Below, piece by piece: positions 25,753-34,900 of a stretch of DNA of 64,000 nucleotides. Both the position numbers and the translations under genes were made by a program. Within the stretch, counting starts at the first letter, position 1, and each line of letters starts with the position of its first letter. The notes beneath the pieces were generated by a model. It worked only from the letters and a program-made list of their open reading frames with translations, was not told the origin of the DNA and did not search any database. This DNA comes from Halovenus salina (GTDB lineage: Archaea; Halobacteriota; Halobacteria; Halobacteriales; Haloarculaceae). The stretch covers positions 1,302,001 to 1,366,000 of the forward strand of contig NZ_CP112972.1 of the NCBI RefSeq assembly GCF_026410925.1, read 5' to 3'.

Positions 25753-26973
25753 ATGAACACCGAGCCGACCGTCCTCGTTGTTGGCGGTGGCGCAACGGGG
25801 GCCGGAATTGCGCGTGACCTCGCGTTGCGCGGCGTAGATGTGCTTCTCGTCGAGCGGGGCGGGCTGGGTACAGGAACCACAGGGCGTTCGCACGGACTCC
25901 TCCACAGCGGCGCTCGTTACGCCGAAGCCGACGCGACCGGAGCGCGTGAGTGTCTCACAGAGAATCGAGTCCTCCAGGATATCGCCGGAGCGTGCGTTCG
26001 CGAGACAGGCGGGCTGTTCGTCCGGCTCGAAAACGACGACCCCGACTACTTCGAGGCGAAACTGCGTGCGTGCAGGGAGGTCGACATCCCGACCGAACGA
26101 CTCGACGCCGACACGGCCCGCGAGCGTGTCCCCGACCTCTCGGATGCAGTCGTCGAGGCGTTCGAGGTTCCGGACGGGACCATCTTCCCGTCGCGGCTGG
26201 TCGCGGCAAACGCGGCCGACGCCGCCGAAAACGGCGCGACAATCCGCACACAAACACCGGTCGAGGGCATCGATGTCACGGACGGGAAAGTCGACGGTGT
26301 TCGCCTCGGCGGCCAAACAGAGACCACGGTGAACCCGACATGTGTCGTCAACGCCACCGGTGCGTGGGCCGGAAAGATTGCCGACATGGCGGGCCTCAGA
26401 CTCGAGATGGCACCGAGCCGTGGTGTGATGGTCGCGGTTGAGTACGACGGTCTCGGCCCGGTATTGAACCGATGTCGCGAACCGAGCGACGGTGATATCA
26501 TCGTTCCACACCGCCAGACGGCTGTCGTCGGAACGACGAGCGTGCCCGTCACTGACCCGGACGGATACGACACCGCCGAGTGGGAGGTCGAACGAGCAAT
26601 CGAAGAGTGTGCTGCGATGGTACCAGCGGTTGCCGAGGCGACAGAACACAGGCGGTGGTGGGGCGTTCGGCCGCTGTATGCTCCAGACGAGGCTGGGACA
26701 GACAGACGCGGTATCTCACGTGGGTTCACGCTGCTCGACCACGGGCGTGAGAGTATTGCGAATTTCTACAGCGTCGTCGGCGGAAAACTCACCACCTACC
26801 GGGAGATGGCTGAGGTGACCGCCGACCGCGTCTGTGAACAACTTGGGGTCGACGAGCCCTGTCTGACGGCCTCAGAGCGACTCCCCGGAGCCGACGACCC
26901 TGAGCGCCTCGACAGATTCGTCGACAGGTACGGCGGCCCAAATCCGGCAGACGCCGAGGGACACAGCGACTAA
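25753..26973 (+). CDS. glpA: FAD-dependent glycerol-3-phosphate dehydrogenase-like protein
   Basis: This 406-residue flavoprotein has the dinucleotide motif V-V-G-G-G-A-T-G-A-G-I-A-R-D-L-A at residues 8-23, the T-T-G-R-S-H-G-L-L-H-S-G-A-R-Y segment at about 44-58 that touches FAD and the substrate, and a C-terminal G-G-K-L-T-T-Y-R-E-M-A motif. This combination is typical of GlpA/GlpD-type enzymes that oxidise glycerol 3-phosphate into the quinone pool. The C-terminal [2Fe-2S] domain of anaerobic GlpA is absent. It is convergent with the phn operon (11-nt gap), so it may act on a phosphate ester or phosphonate taken up by that transporter; this is inference. Confidence 0.8.
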   Translation: MNTEPTVLVVGGGATGAGIARDLALRGVDVLLVERGGLGTGTTGRSHGLLHSGARYAEADATGARECLTENRVLQDIAGACVRETGGLFVRLENDDPDYFEAKLRACREVDIPTERLDADTARERVPDLSDAVVEAFEVPDGTIFPSRLVAANAADAAENGATIRTQTPVEGIDVTDGKVDGVRLGGQTETTVNPTCVVNATGAWAGKIADMAGLRLEMAPSRGVMVAVEYDGLGPVLNRCREPSDGDIIVPHRQTAVVGTTSVPVTDPDGYDTAEWEVERAIEECAAMVPAVAEATEHRRWWGVRPLYAPDEAGTDRRGISRGFTLLDHGRESIANFYSVVGGKLTTYREMAEVTADRVCEQLGVDEPCLTASERLPGADDPERLDRFVDRYGGPNPADAEGHSD

Positions 26974-26984
26974 TCTCAGCGTGG

Positions 26985-27779
26985 TCAACGCACTTTTCGG
27001 CGGAGCGATGCCGAGACAACTTCGCTGACGACGACGATTGCGAGAATCGCGAGCAGTATCGTCAGCACGCGCTGCCACTGGAAGAAGTTGATTGCCGTGT
27101 TGAGTTCGACGCCGACACCGCCGGCACCGACGAAACCGATGATTGTCGACGAGCGGACGTTGATGTCCCACCGGTAGGTAGAGATCCCGATGAACGCGGG
27201 CTTAATCTGCGGTGCGATGCCGTAGATTGCGACCTCTATCGGGTTCGCGCCGGTCGCTTTCATCGCCTCCACCTGTCCGGGGTCAATCTCCTCGATTGCC
27301 TCGGCGATTAGCTTCGAACAGAAGCCAATCGAGCGCACCGCAATCGCGAGGACGCCGGCCAGAACGCCAGAGCCGAAGATAATGACGAACAGCAGCGCCC
27401 AGATAATCACGTTTACCGACCGGGAAAACGAGATAAGTAGCTTCCCGACGGTAAACCCCAGCTTGTTCGGCGAGGTGTTCGATGCACCTAACAACGCCAC
27501 CGGAATCGAGAGGACGACGGCCAGTGCTGTCCCGAGAACCGCGATATGGATTGTTTCGATGAGTGGACCGATGATATCGCTGGTATAGGCCGTGTCTGGC
27601 GGATACATGCGATAGACCAGGTCCATGAACTCCGCTGGTGCGGTCTCGACGTAGTTGTAGTTCACGTTGAGAGCCCGCCAAGAAGCCGCCGCCACGACGA
27701 ACGCGAGCAAGATCAAAACGTACCGGCCCAATCGCTGTCGAGGCGTCCGTCGGTCCCAGGAGGTGTACTCTTCGCTCAT
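26985..27779 (-). CDS. phnE: phosphonate-type ABC transporter permease
   Basis: This 264-residue membrane protein has six predicted helices and the E-A-x-x-A-x-G-A-N cytoplasmic loop (E-A-M-K-A-T-G-A-N) that contacts the ATPase. The R-W-D-I-N-V-R-S-S-T-I-I-G-F-V-G-A-G-G-V-G segment is characteristic of PhnE. It is the last gene of the operon and overlaps the preceding phnE copy by 4 nt (ATGA-type overlap), which indicates translational coupling. Two permease genes side by side are usual for this transporter class and form the heterodimer in the membrane. Confidence 0.93.
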   Translation of the reverse strand: MSEEYTSWDRRTPRQRLGRYVLILLAFVVAAASWRALNVNYNYVETAPAEFMDLVYRMYPPDTAYTSDIIGPLIETIHIAVLGTALAVVLSIPVALLGASNTSPNKLGFTVGKLLISFSRSVNVIIWALLFVIIFGSGVLAGVLAIAVRSIGFCSKLIAEAIEEIDPGQVEAMKATGANPIEVAIYGIAPQIKPAFIGISTYRWDINVRSSTIIGFVGAGGVGVELNTAINFFQWQRVLTILLAILAIVVVSEVVSASLRRKVR

Positions 27780-28579
27780 TGTATCCGCCCCCGTATGTAC
27801 GTACTCACGAGTTCACCGAGGACGACGACGGCCACGATTGCCAGCACAATCGTCAAAAAGAAGTCGTAGTCGTACTTGTCGAAGGCGTTCAGTAGTGTCG
27901 ACCCGATACCGCCAGCGCCGACGATACCGACGATGGTGCTGTGTCGGATGTTGATATCCCAGCGATAGATGGTCAGCCCGACAGCGCGGGGTAACACCTG
28001 TGGGACGACACCGAACAGCAGCGTCTGTGTCCGGTTCGCGCCGGTCGCCTCGACGGCTTCTTTCTGACCGGTGTCGATGTCCTCGATTTCTTCTGCCAGC
28101 AGCTTCGCCCAGAAGCCGACCGTCTTGTACGACAGCGCGATGACGCCCGCGAGCGCCCCGATACCCACCGCCTTGACGGCGATGATGGCGATGATAAGTT
28201 CGTGAAACGCACGCGAGACAGTAATCAGGCCACGGCCGAGCCAGTAGACTGGCCTGGGCGCGATGTTCTCTGCGGCCATGAACGCGACGGGAATCGAGAT
28301 GAGAACGCCGATTATCGTCGCAACAACAGCCATCGCCATCGACTCGACCATCCCTTCGACCAGTAACTCCCGCTTGAACGGCGTGAGTTCTGGCGGAACC
28401 ATATCGGTGAGCAGGCCGGCGGCAGCGTTCCATCCGCCGACGAGTCGGTCGAACGAGATGCGCATACTCCAGGCGCTCCACAGGAGGAAGCCGGCAATAA
28501 CGAGATAGACCGCCCACTTCACGTAGTGGTTGTAGAAGACAGTCGGCCGCTGCCAGTCGCGTTGCTCTGTCGTCGCCAT
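27776..28579 (-). CDS. phnE: phosphonate-type ABC transporter permease
   Basis: This 267-residue permease is a paralogue of the next gene. The coupling loop reads E-A-V-E-A-T-G-A-N, and R-W-D-I-N-I-R-H-S-T-I-V-G-I-V-G-A-G-G-I-G is the PhnE hallmark. The frame opens further upstream (28708) but that part overlaps phnC and has no helix. ATG 28579 is preceded by GGAG at good spacing and lies directly after the phnC stop. Confidence 0.93.
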   Translation of the reverse strand: MATTEQRDWQRPTVFYNHYVKWAVYLVIAGFLLWSAWSMRISFDRLVGGWNAAAGLLTDMVPPELTPFKRELLVEGMVESMAMAVVATIIGVLISIPVAFMAAENIAPRPVYWLGRGLITVSRAFHELIIAIIAVKAVGIGALAGVIALSYKTVGFWAKLLAEEIEDIDTGQKEAVEATGANRTQTLLFGVVPQVLPRAVGLTIYRWDINIRHSTIVGIVGAGGIGSTLLNAFDKYDYDFFLTIVLAIVAVVVLGELVSTYIRGRIQ

Positions 28580-28580
28580 A

Positions 28581-29408
28581 TCAGCTTCTCCTGATTTCGC
28601 CCGGCTGTGGGTCCGTTTCGGGCGTGTCCGCCGGTTCGACCTTGCCGGTGGGTCCGGCTCCTGCGGGAATCTCCTCGCCGCGGTAAATCTGGCCTTTCGC
28701 CGTCTCATCGAGTTCAGTTGGCGTCCCCTCGAAGACCAGTTTGCCCTCCCGGAGCCCGGCGATTCGGTTGGCGTACTCCTCTGCCAGGTCGACCTCGTGG
28801 ATGTTTATGAGGAGTGGGATGTCGTCTTCGGCAGCAATCTCGGTGAGCAGGTCCATCACCGCCCGGGATGTCTCGGGGTCGAGGCTGCTGGTCGGTTCGT
28901 CGACCAGCAGAATCTTGGGTCGCTGCAAGACGGCGCGTGCGATGCCGACGCGTTGACGCTGTCCCCCCGACAGCTCGTCAGCCCGGTTGTTCTCGTGACC
29001 GCCGAGACCGACGCGGTCGAGCACCTCGTAGGCACGTTCGATGTCTTCGTCGGCGAAGTTCCGCCGGAACGCGTTCCAGGTGCTCGTATACCCCAGCCGC
29101 CCAGAGAGGACGTTCTCCATGACGGTCAGGCGCTCGACAAGATTGTACTCCTGAAATATCATCCCGATGTCTCGGCGCGCCTTCCGGAGTTTCTTCCCGG
29201 AGAGGTCCGTTATCTCGATGTCGTCGAGAACCACACTCCCGCCGCTGGGCTCGGTCAGCCGGTTCACACAGCGGATGAACGTGCTCTTGCCAGCCCCGCT
29301 TGGCCCAATCATTGCGACAGTCTCGCTCCCAGTCACCTCCAGCGAGACGCCGGTCAACGCCTCCTCGCCTGACGAATATGTCTTCCGTAGGTCTGTTACA
29401 GAAAGCAT
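28581..29408 (-). CDS. phnC: phosphonate-type ABC transporter ATP-binding protein
   Basis: This 275-residue ABC ATPase has Walker [10 protein letters not shown] (residues 35-43), Q-loop F-Q-E-Y-N-L-V, signature L-S-G-G-Q-R-Q-R-V, Walker B I-L-L-V-D-E-P-T and the H-loop histidine in N-I-H-E-V-D. These details ([10 protein letters not shown] in particular) mark the PhnC family. It ends with a Pro/Glu-rich tail of about 35 residues not needed for the fold. The order phnD-phnC-phnE-phnE on the minus strand is the standard one. No C-P lyase genes are in the window. Confidence 0.95.
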   Translation of the reverse strand: MLSVTDLRKTYSSGEEALTGVSLEVTGSETVAMIGPSGAGKSTFIRCVNRLTEPSGGSVVLDDIEITDLSGKKLRKARRDIGMIFQEYNLVERLTVMENVLSGRLGYTSTWNAFRRNFADEDIERAYEVLDRVGLGGHENNRADELSGGQRQRVGIARAVLQRPKILLVDEPTSSLDPETSRAVMDLLTEIAAEDDIPLLINIHEVDLAEEYANRIAGLREGKLVFEGTPTELDETAKGQIYRGEEIPAGAGPTGKVEPADTPETDPQPGEIRRS

Positions 29409-29470
29409 GAACGATGTGAATCTGCTCCGTTTTGCTCTGTGTTATGTTACCAACGTGACGCCCATATCAG

Positions 29471-30736
29471 TCATTCCGAGAGGTTTCCGGTCTCGTATGT
29501 GACATCGAGGCTCTCCTGTATCTGGAGAATGATGTCCCAGACTGTGGCGTAATCGATTTCGACCCAGGTGCCACGCCCCTCGAACTCCTCGGCGATGGCG
29601 GTGTCCTGATAGTCGTAATCGAGGAACGCGGTCCGGACTCCCTCCTGAATGTCGGGGTGCAGCGTGTTCACATACGAGAACGCCGTCGTCGGGAACGGCT
29701 CGGAAGCCCAGATGCACTTGATGTTGTCCCCGTCAATCTGCCCGTCACGGATGACGCGAGCGATACAGGTCGAACAGACCGGTGCAGCCTCGTAATCGTC
29801 CTTTGCGACGCCGAGAGAGCTCTGCTGGTGGCCCCCGGAGTAGCTCACCGTGTAGTCCTCTTCGGGCTGCACTCCCTGGTTGGCAAACAGCGCGCGCGGT
29901 GCAAGATTCCCCGAGTTCGAGGACGGGTCCGCGTGTGCGACGTTCTGTTTCGGCTCACCAGAGAGGGCCGACAGCTCACCGATTTCTTCGTTGTCCACCT
30001 GCGTAATCAGCCAGAGCCGATAGCCAAATGAGCCCCCTTCACCGTCAATCTGAACGCCGAACGGCACCGCGTTGGCGATGTTGACGGCGTACGGGACCGA
30101 ACCAGTCGAGAAGCCAGCGAGGTGGAGCCGTTCCGACCGCATCGCCTCGACCTGTGCGGCATAGGAGTCGAGCGGGGCGTAGTTCACGTCCTTGCCGGTC
30201 TCCTCCTCGATGTTGTCGAGCAGGGGCTCCAGCGTGTCCTCGTACACCGTTGGGTCCTCGGTCGGCGTCAGCGAGAACTGGAGCGTATCTGGGTTGAGTA
30301 AGTTGCCTTCGTCGTCGGGTGTTTCTGCGACCGGTTGCCCGTATCGTGGCTCGTCTCGCTGATTCTCCCGCATACGCTCCAGGTCGGCCATGGTTCCGGT
30401 CTCGAAGCCATCCTCGAGGAGCGTACTCGCCAACTGTGGGAACTTCGGGTCTGCCGGGTCGAAGTCCGGATACGTCGACGGGTCGGTGTGGGCCGGAGCC
30501 GTGTCACTGTCGCCGTCACTGCTACCATTGCTTCCGTCGCTGTCACTGCCGTCGCTGCTGTCGTCCCCACCATCGCTGTCACTACCGTCGCTGCTACTTC
30601 CATCGCTGTTACCGTCATCCCCGTCACTGCTGTCACCTGTACAGCCAGCCAATGCCAGTGCGCCGAGAGAGGTCGTGCCAGCAAGCACACGCCGTCGGGA
30701 CACGTGCTCGAACACGCGATTACTATCGGATGTCAC
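29471..30736 (-). CDS. phnD: phosphonate/phosphate-type substrate-binding lipoprotein
   Basis: This protein of about 421 residues is the solute-binding component. The signal has S-R-R-R-V-L-A-G-T and a lipobox ending A-G-C (about residue 32), so it is a Tat-exported lipoprotein. A linker of about 50 residues consists almost only of Ser, Asp and Gly, typical of haloarchaeal surface lipoproteins. The binding domain (PhnD-like: F-S-L-T-P-T-E-D-P, then Y-A-A-Q-V-E-A-M-R, later H-A-D-P-S-S-N-S-G-N) fits binding of phosphonate, phosphite or phosphate ester. GTG 30736 is my choice of start; GTG 30715 is also possible. Frames running past 30782 enter the neighbouring IS. Confidence 0.88.
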   Translation of the reverse strand: MTSDSNRVFEHVSRRRVLAGTTSLGALALAGCTGDSSDGDDGNSDGSSSDGSDSDGGDDSSDGSDSDGSNGSSDGDSDTAPAHTDPSTYPDFDPADPKFPQLASTLLEDGFETGTMADLERMRENQRDEPRYGQPVAETPDDEGNLLNPDTLQFSLTPTEDPTVYEDTLEPLLDNIEEETGKDVNYAPLDSYAAQVEAMRSERLHLAGFSTGSVPYAVNIANAVPFGVQIDGEGGSFGYRLWLITQVDNEEIGELSALSGEPKQNVAHADPSSNSGNLAPRALFANQGVQPEEDYTVSYSGGHQQSSLGVAKDDYEAAPVCSTCIARVIRDGQIDGDNIKCIWASEPFPTTAFSYVNTLHPDIQEGVRTAFLDYDYQDTAIAEEFEGRGTWVEIDYATVWDIILQIQESLDVTYETGNLSE

Positions 30737-30767
30737 GAGAGAAATCAACAGCAGCGAGGGGTATTTT

Positions 30768-30778
30768 GTTTTATATTT
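30768..30778 (-). promoter_or_regulatory. probable TATA box of the phn operon, next to an IS end
   Basis: On the minus strand AAATATAAAAC stands 32-42 nt before GTG 30736. The IS5-family copy ends only three bases beyond it (its first base is 30782) and the 8-bp target duplication overlaps the box. The natural upstream activator region is therefore displaced by 946 bp. Confidence 0.5.
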
Positions 30779-30781
30779 TTT

Positions 30782-31719
30782 GGCTCTGGTGAATCGCCAT
30801 ACGTGGCCTAATTTGGGTGGGTAAAGCTTCGTTTGATGTTGTAGACGAGACACATTGCGGCAATCTCGCGGAACTCGCGGTACCACGCTCGGGCACGCAC
30901 GGCGTGGCCGAGCGTGCGTTTGATCGAGGAGAACACTGTTTCAGAGAGTGATCGCTGACCGTAATCAGCCGAATCAATCCGCGCGTTGTGTGCGTGGTCG
31001 ATGGGAGAGAACTCACGATGTTTGATCAGTGGTCTCACGCCTTCTTCGCGCAATTTGTCGCGTAACTCCTGCCAGTCATAGCCCTTGTCAGCGGCAAGGC
31101 TGTGCAGGTCGCCCGCGTTGCGCAGGGCGACCTGCCAGCCGATCTGCGTGTCGTGGCGTTTCCCGGTTGTGCAGTGGACATCGAGGATTGCTTGAGAATC
31201 TGTGTCCACGAGTGCGGTTGTTTTGAGCGTCTGGACACGGTAGTTGGTACGGCGGCAGTAGTGTTTGCAGGCGCTCTCGCGGTCGAAATACGTCGAATCG
31301 ATGGCAGCGTGTCCCGATGGCTCGTGCTCCTGCGCGGAGCAGCGCAGGAGCACTCGCCAGACTGCCATCGTGATTCTATCAAACCACTTCACTAACGTCG
31401 AATGATCAGGCAACTCGTCCGGTTCGAGCCCTATCTCGGCCAAAATTTGTGGCATCTCGCTCAGCAAATCAAGTGCGTCGCGGTAGGATTTTGCCAAGTA
31501 AATCCGGAGACAGTGCAGGGAAACGACGGCGTAATCGGCGAAGCCGCCACCCCCTTCGGGGGCGGCAGCTTCGCCTCGGCCACCAACAGCATTTTTTGCT
31601 AACGTCACCACTCTCTGAGTGAAGCGGGAGATTTTCGACATGGATCAATCGGACTTTCCCGCTTCACTTCCCTAGTTCTGACGGTTCGTTCCGCTGCTGT
31701 CTAGTGATTCACCAGAGCC
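30782..31719 (-). mobile_element. IS5-family insertion sequence, copy 1 (938 bp)
   Basis: The element is bounded by a perfect 14-bp inverted repeat GGCTCTGGTGAATC (30782-30795 and 31706-31719) and by an 8-bp target duplication TATTTTTT (30774-30781 and 31720-31727). Its single gene encodes a 277-residue DDE transposase. Size, repeat length and 8-bp duplication fit the haloarchaeal ISH1/ISH9-like IS5 relatives. It appears identical over its whole length to copy 2 at 44323-45260, and both lie in the same orientation, so at least one insertion is recent. Confidence 0.93.
30808..31641 (-). CDS. IS5-family DDE transposase, copy 1
   Basis: This 277-residue transposase shows the catalytic triad as Asp in A-I-D-S-T-Y-F-D-R, Asp in A-A-D-K-G-Y-D-W, and Glu in S-L-S-E-T-V-F-S-S-I-K-R (the Y-R-E signature region lies near the C-terminus in A-W-Y-R-E-F). 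The frame is intact from ATG 31641 to the stop 26 bp inside the left end. It can therefore be active and could mobilise both copies. Confidence 0.93.
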   Translation of the reverse strand: MSKISRFTQRVVTLAKNAVGGRGEAAAPEGGGGFADYAVVSLHCLRIYLAKSYRDALDLLSEMPQILAEIGLEPDELPDHSTLVKWFDRITMAVWRVLLRCSAQEHEPSGHAAIDSTYFDRESACKHYCRRTNYRVQTLKTTALVDTDSQAILDVHCTTGKRHDTQIGWQVALRNAGDLHSLAADKGYDWQELRDKLREEGVRPLIKHREFSPIDHAHNARIDSADYGQRSLSETVFSSIKRTLGHAVRARAWYREFREIAAMCLVYNIKRSFTHPN

Positions 31720-31802
31720 TATTTTTTATATGTATCGGTGACGAGGTCACTGACGTGTCTATTGCTAGCTATACCATTATATAGCGCGTACACTAGTCAG
31801 CC

Positions 31803-31845
31803 CGGCTATCTCTGCTCGCTGTTGCTTCCAAAAGAAGCCAGGGGC
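31803..31845. repeat. distal attachment-site-like repeat of tRNA-Cys
   Basis: These 43 bases match 45355-45397 at 41 of 43 positions. In the second place the repeat includes the last 10 nt of tRNA-Cys and 33 nt of its downstream flank. A partial tRNA 3' end standing 13.5 kb from the complete tRNA gene is what an integrase-mediated insertion leaves behind. The rest of 31720-31946 shows no gene. Confidence 0.65.
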
Positions 31846-31946
31846 GAGATCTCTGGAAGCCACTTGTAGGATAACACTTCCGTCGCGGCCTGGATCTCCC
31901 CCATCGTTATGTAGTAGTCTACACCCGTCGGTCAGCACAGCAGATA

Positions 31947-34900
31947 TTACCTGGTTTGAGTCGCGTCCTCTTGATCCGTAATGGTAATCCGAACAGCTGT
32001 TCCGTCGCCTGTGTCGAACGACAACTCTCCGTTGAGTTTGTCCACACTCCATCTGAGTTGCCAGAGGCCGAGTCCACGGCTGTGCTGGAGGTTCGTTTCA
32101 CTCCGGGCTTCGATCGGGACGAGTTCTTCATCGGGAATTCCCGGCCCGTCGTCGTTGATCGTGACGACGTAGCCGGCCGTGCTCTCTTCAACCACGACAG
32201 TTACTGTTGATTCTGCGTGTGCAATTGCGTTTTCGAGTGCGCTCTCAACCGCGACGAGCATCGCGTCTTCGTTTGTCGTCAACAGTGCGTCCCGCGGGGC
32301 CTCGGTTGTCACGCTCACGTCACCGCGCGTCGATGCCATCGCCTCGACAGCATCACGAACGGTCTCGGTGAGGTTAACCTCCGTAAGCGGATCGTTCATC
32401 GACATAATGCGGTCGCTTTTCCGGGCCCGCGAGCCGATCGTGGCAAGGTCATCGACTGCGGCAATGATCCGTTCGGCGTGATCGTCCGTCCCTTGGTCTG
32501 CGAGGACTTCAGCGTGGCTTCTAATCACGTCAAGCTGGTTGCGCAGGTTGTGGCGCAGAATCCGATTGAACACTTCAAGACGCTGCTCGCGGTATTTGCG
32601 ATCGGTGACGTCCTTGATCAGCGCGACGTACCGGTCGGGTCTGTCATCGTCGCTGAGGATCGGATAAGCGCTCGTCTCTATCCACCGCACCTCCCCATCG
32701 GGGCGCTCGATCCGGTAGGAGAACTCGTAGCTGTCGGCAGGCTTCCCGGCATCGATATCAGCGAATATTTCCTGCCGGGCGGCGATGAACGAGTCGATGT
32801 CATCAGGGTGAATTGCTTCGGTGAATGTCTCGGGGTCTTCGTAGATGTCGTCGAGTGACCGTCCCCAAATCTCCTCGTGGCCAGGGCTGAGGTACAGGAC
32901 ATTCTGCGTGTTGGCATCTGCCAGATAGATAATCTCGTCAACACGGTCGGCAATCAGGCGAAAGCGCCGTTCACTCTCCCGGACAGCCCGGTCCCGTTCG
33001 ACTCGGTCGAGAGCCGTCGTTACATGATCAGCCAGCGCTTTAGCGATATCGAGGACTGTCTCGTCAACACGAGTATCGTGGCGGGTGACAGCAGCAATTA
33101 GCCCGTGGCCAGCCAACGGCAGGAGTACACCTGTCTCGAACGGCTTGTGTCCGGCCTGCTCACGAGGTGTGTATTCGGTTACAGCCCCCTCGACGAACAC
33201 GTCATATTCGTACTGATCAGCCGAAATTTCCGATGCGAGATCGACATCGTGAATATTCTCGGTCGCGGCACCAAACGCGAGTCGTTCGGTGTCTTCGTCG
33301 TGGAACCAGCAAACCGCCATTGGGAGGTCAAGCACCTCACTTGCTGTTTCGACGGCAACGGTAGCGACCTCTTCGGGTGTCATAGCTGACTGGAGGCGTT
33401 CGGTCGCCCTCCGAAGGCTATTGATCGCGCGCTCACGGCGCTTGCGTTCGGTGATATCTCGTCCGATTGCTAGATACCGCTGGTTCCCGTTGATCAGCGC
33501 AGCCGTCCCCCGGACGTCCATGAGGTAGGGTTTGCCGTCGGCACCTTCGACCTTCCACTCGAACTCGACGGGGTCGTCGGACTCCACGACGGTTTTGAGG
33601 TGTTCCATCCCCTGTTCCCCGTCGTATCCCTCGTCTGGGACTCCGACTTCGCTAATCGTCATGCCCTGCATTTCCTCACGATCGTAGCCTAACAGGTCAG
33701 CGTAGGACTGATTGACATCGATTATCTCGCCGCTTTCGGGATCTCTGACAGCGATGATGTCGTTGACGTTGTTGAAGATCTGTTCGTACTCCAATTCCCG
33801 CCGTCGTCGTTCGGTCACGTCGCGCGAAATCGCTACGAACCGTTCCTCGCCACCAATGACGGCCCGCGTCGGGTTGACCTCAACCCAGACGAATCCGCCG
33901 TCGCTGGTTTCAAGCACCTGTTCGTAGGGTTCGATCTCTTCACCGCTCATGACACGCTCGATAATAGATGGAATCTCCTCCGGAGCGTAGTCCTGTGCTG
34001 GATGATCGTGAATGAGTCCCTCGGCACCGAGTTCCAGTACCGTCTCCTTGTCGTAGCCCGTTAACTCACACATCCGTCGGTTGACGTTGAGTAACTCTCC
34101 TGTGTCCCGGTCGTGGACTGCAATGCTGTCGTTAACATTGTTGAAGATCTGTTCATACTCCCGCTCGCGTCGTCGGCGCTCGGTGACATCGCGGCTAATT
34201 GAGACGTACTGTTGTTCGCCACCGATTTCGACAGTCGTCCCTTTGACGTCAAGCCACCTGATTTCCCCACTTCGAGTTTCGACGGCCCATTCGGTTTGTT
34301 TGGGTTCGTCCGATTCGATTACTTCCTGCACAAACTGCCGTGCCTGCTCCAGCGAGTATCCGTCCTCAGCCGGACTGTACCCCGTAATCCCCATATCGAG
34401 AATCGTCTCACGGTCGTATCCCAGCAGTTCACAAAACGTGTCATTCACGTCGAGTATCTCCGCCGTCTCGGGGTCATGGATGGTTATGATGTCGTTGACG
34501 CCGTGGAAAATCTGCTCGTACTCCTGTTTACGGCGCTTGCGCTCGGTGATGTCGCGGACACTCGCCAAGACACGTTCCTCGCCGCGCATCTCGATGGTTC
34601 TGAGGTGGACATCCGCGACGAATCTCTCGCCATTTTTCTTTTCTGCCTTGAATTCGAACAGCTGTGGCCCTTCCTCTCGTGCTCGCTTTATCCGCGTTAT
34701 CACCTCCTCGTATGTATGGTCTGGATCGTCCAGCATGATCTGCCGAACTGTCCCATCGAGCAGTTCCTCCCGCTCGTAGCCTGTCAACTCGCAGTACCGC
34801 TCATTCACTTCGAGAATGTCTCCGGTCGTGGGGTCGTGGATGACGAGTCCGTCGGACACGTTCTCGAAGATGTCCCGGTAGGTGCGTTCCAGTTCACGAC

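Noticed and set aside
30737..30886. N-terminal extension of phnD to 30886
   Set aside because: The extension runs through the TATA box and into the insertion sequence, so it cannot be the native start.
31803..31880. Second tRNA-Cys gene
   Set aside because: Only about 10 nt of the tRNA 3' end are present; no cloverleaf can be formed.
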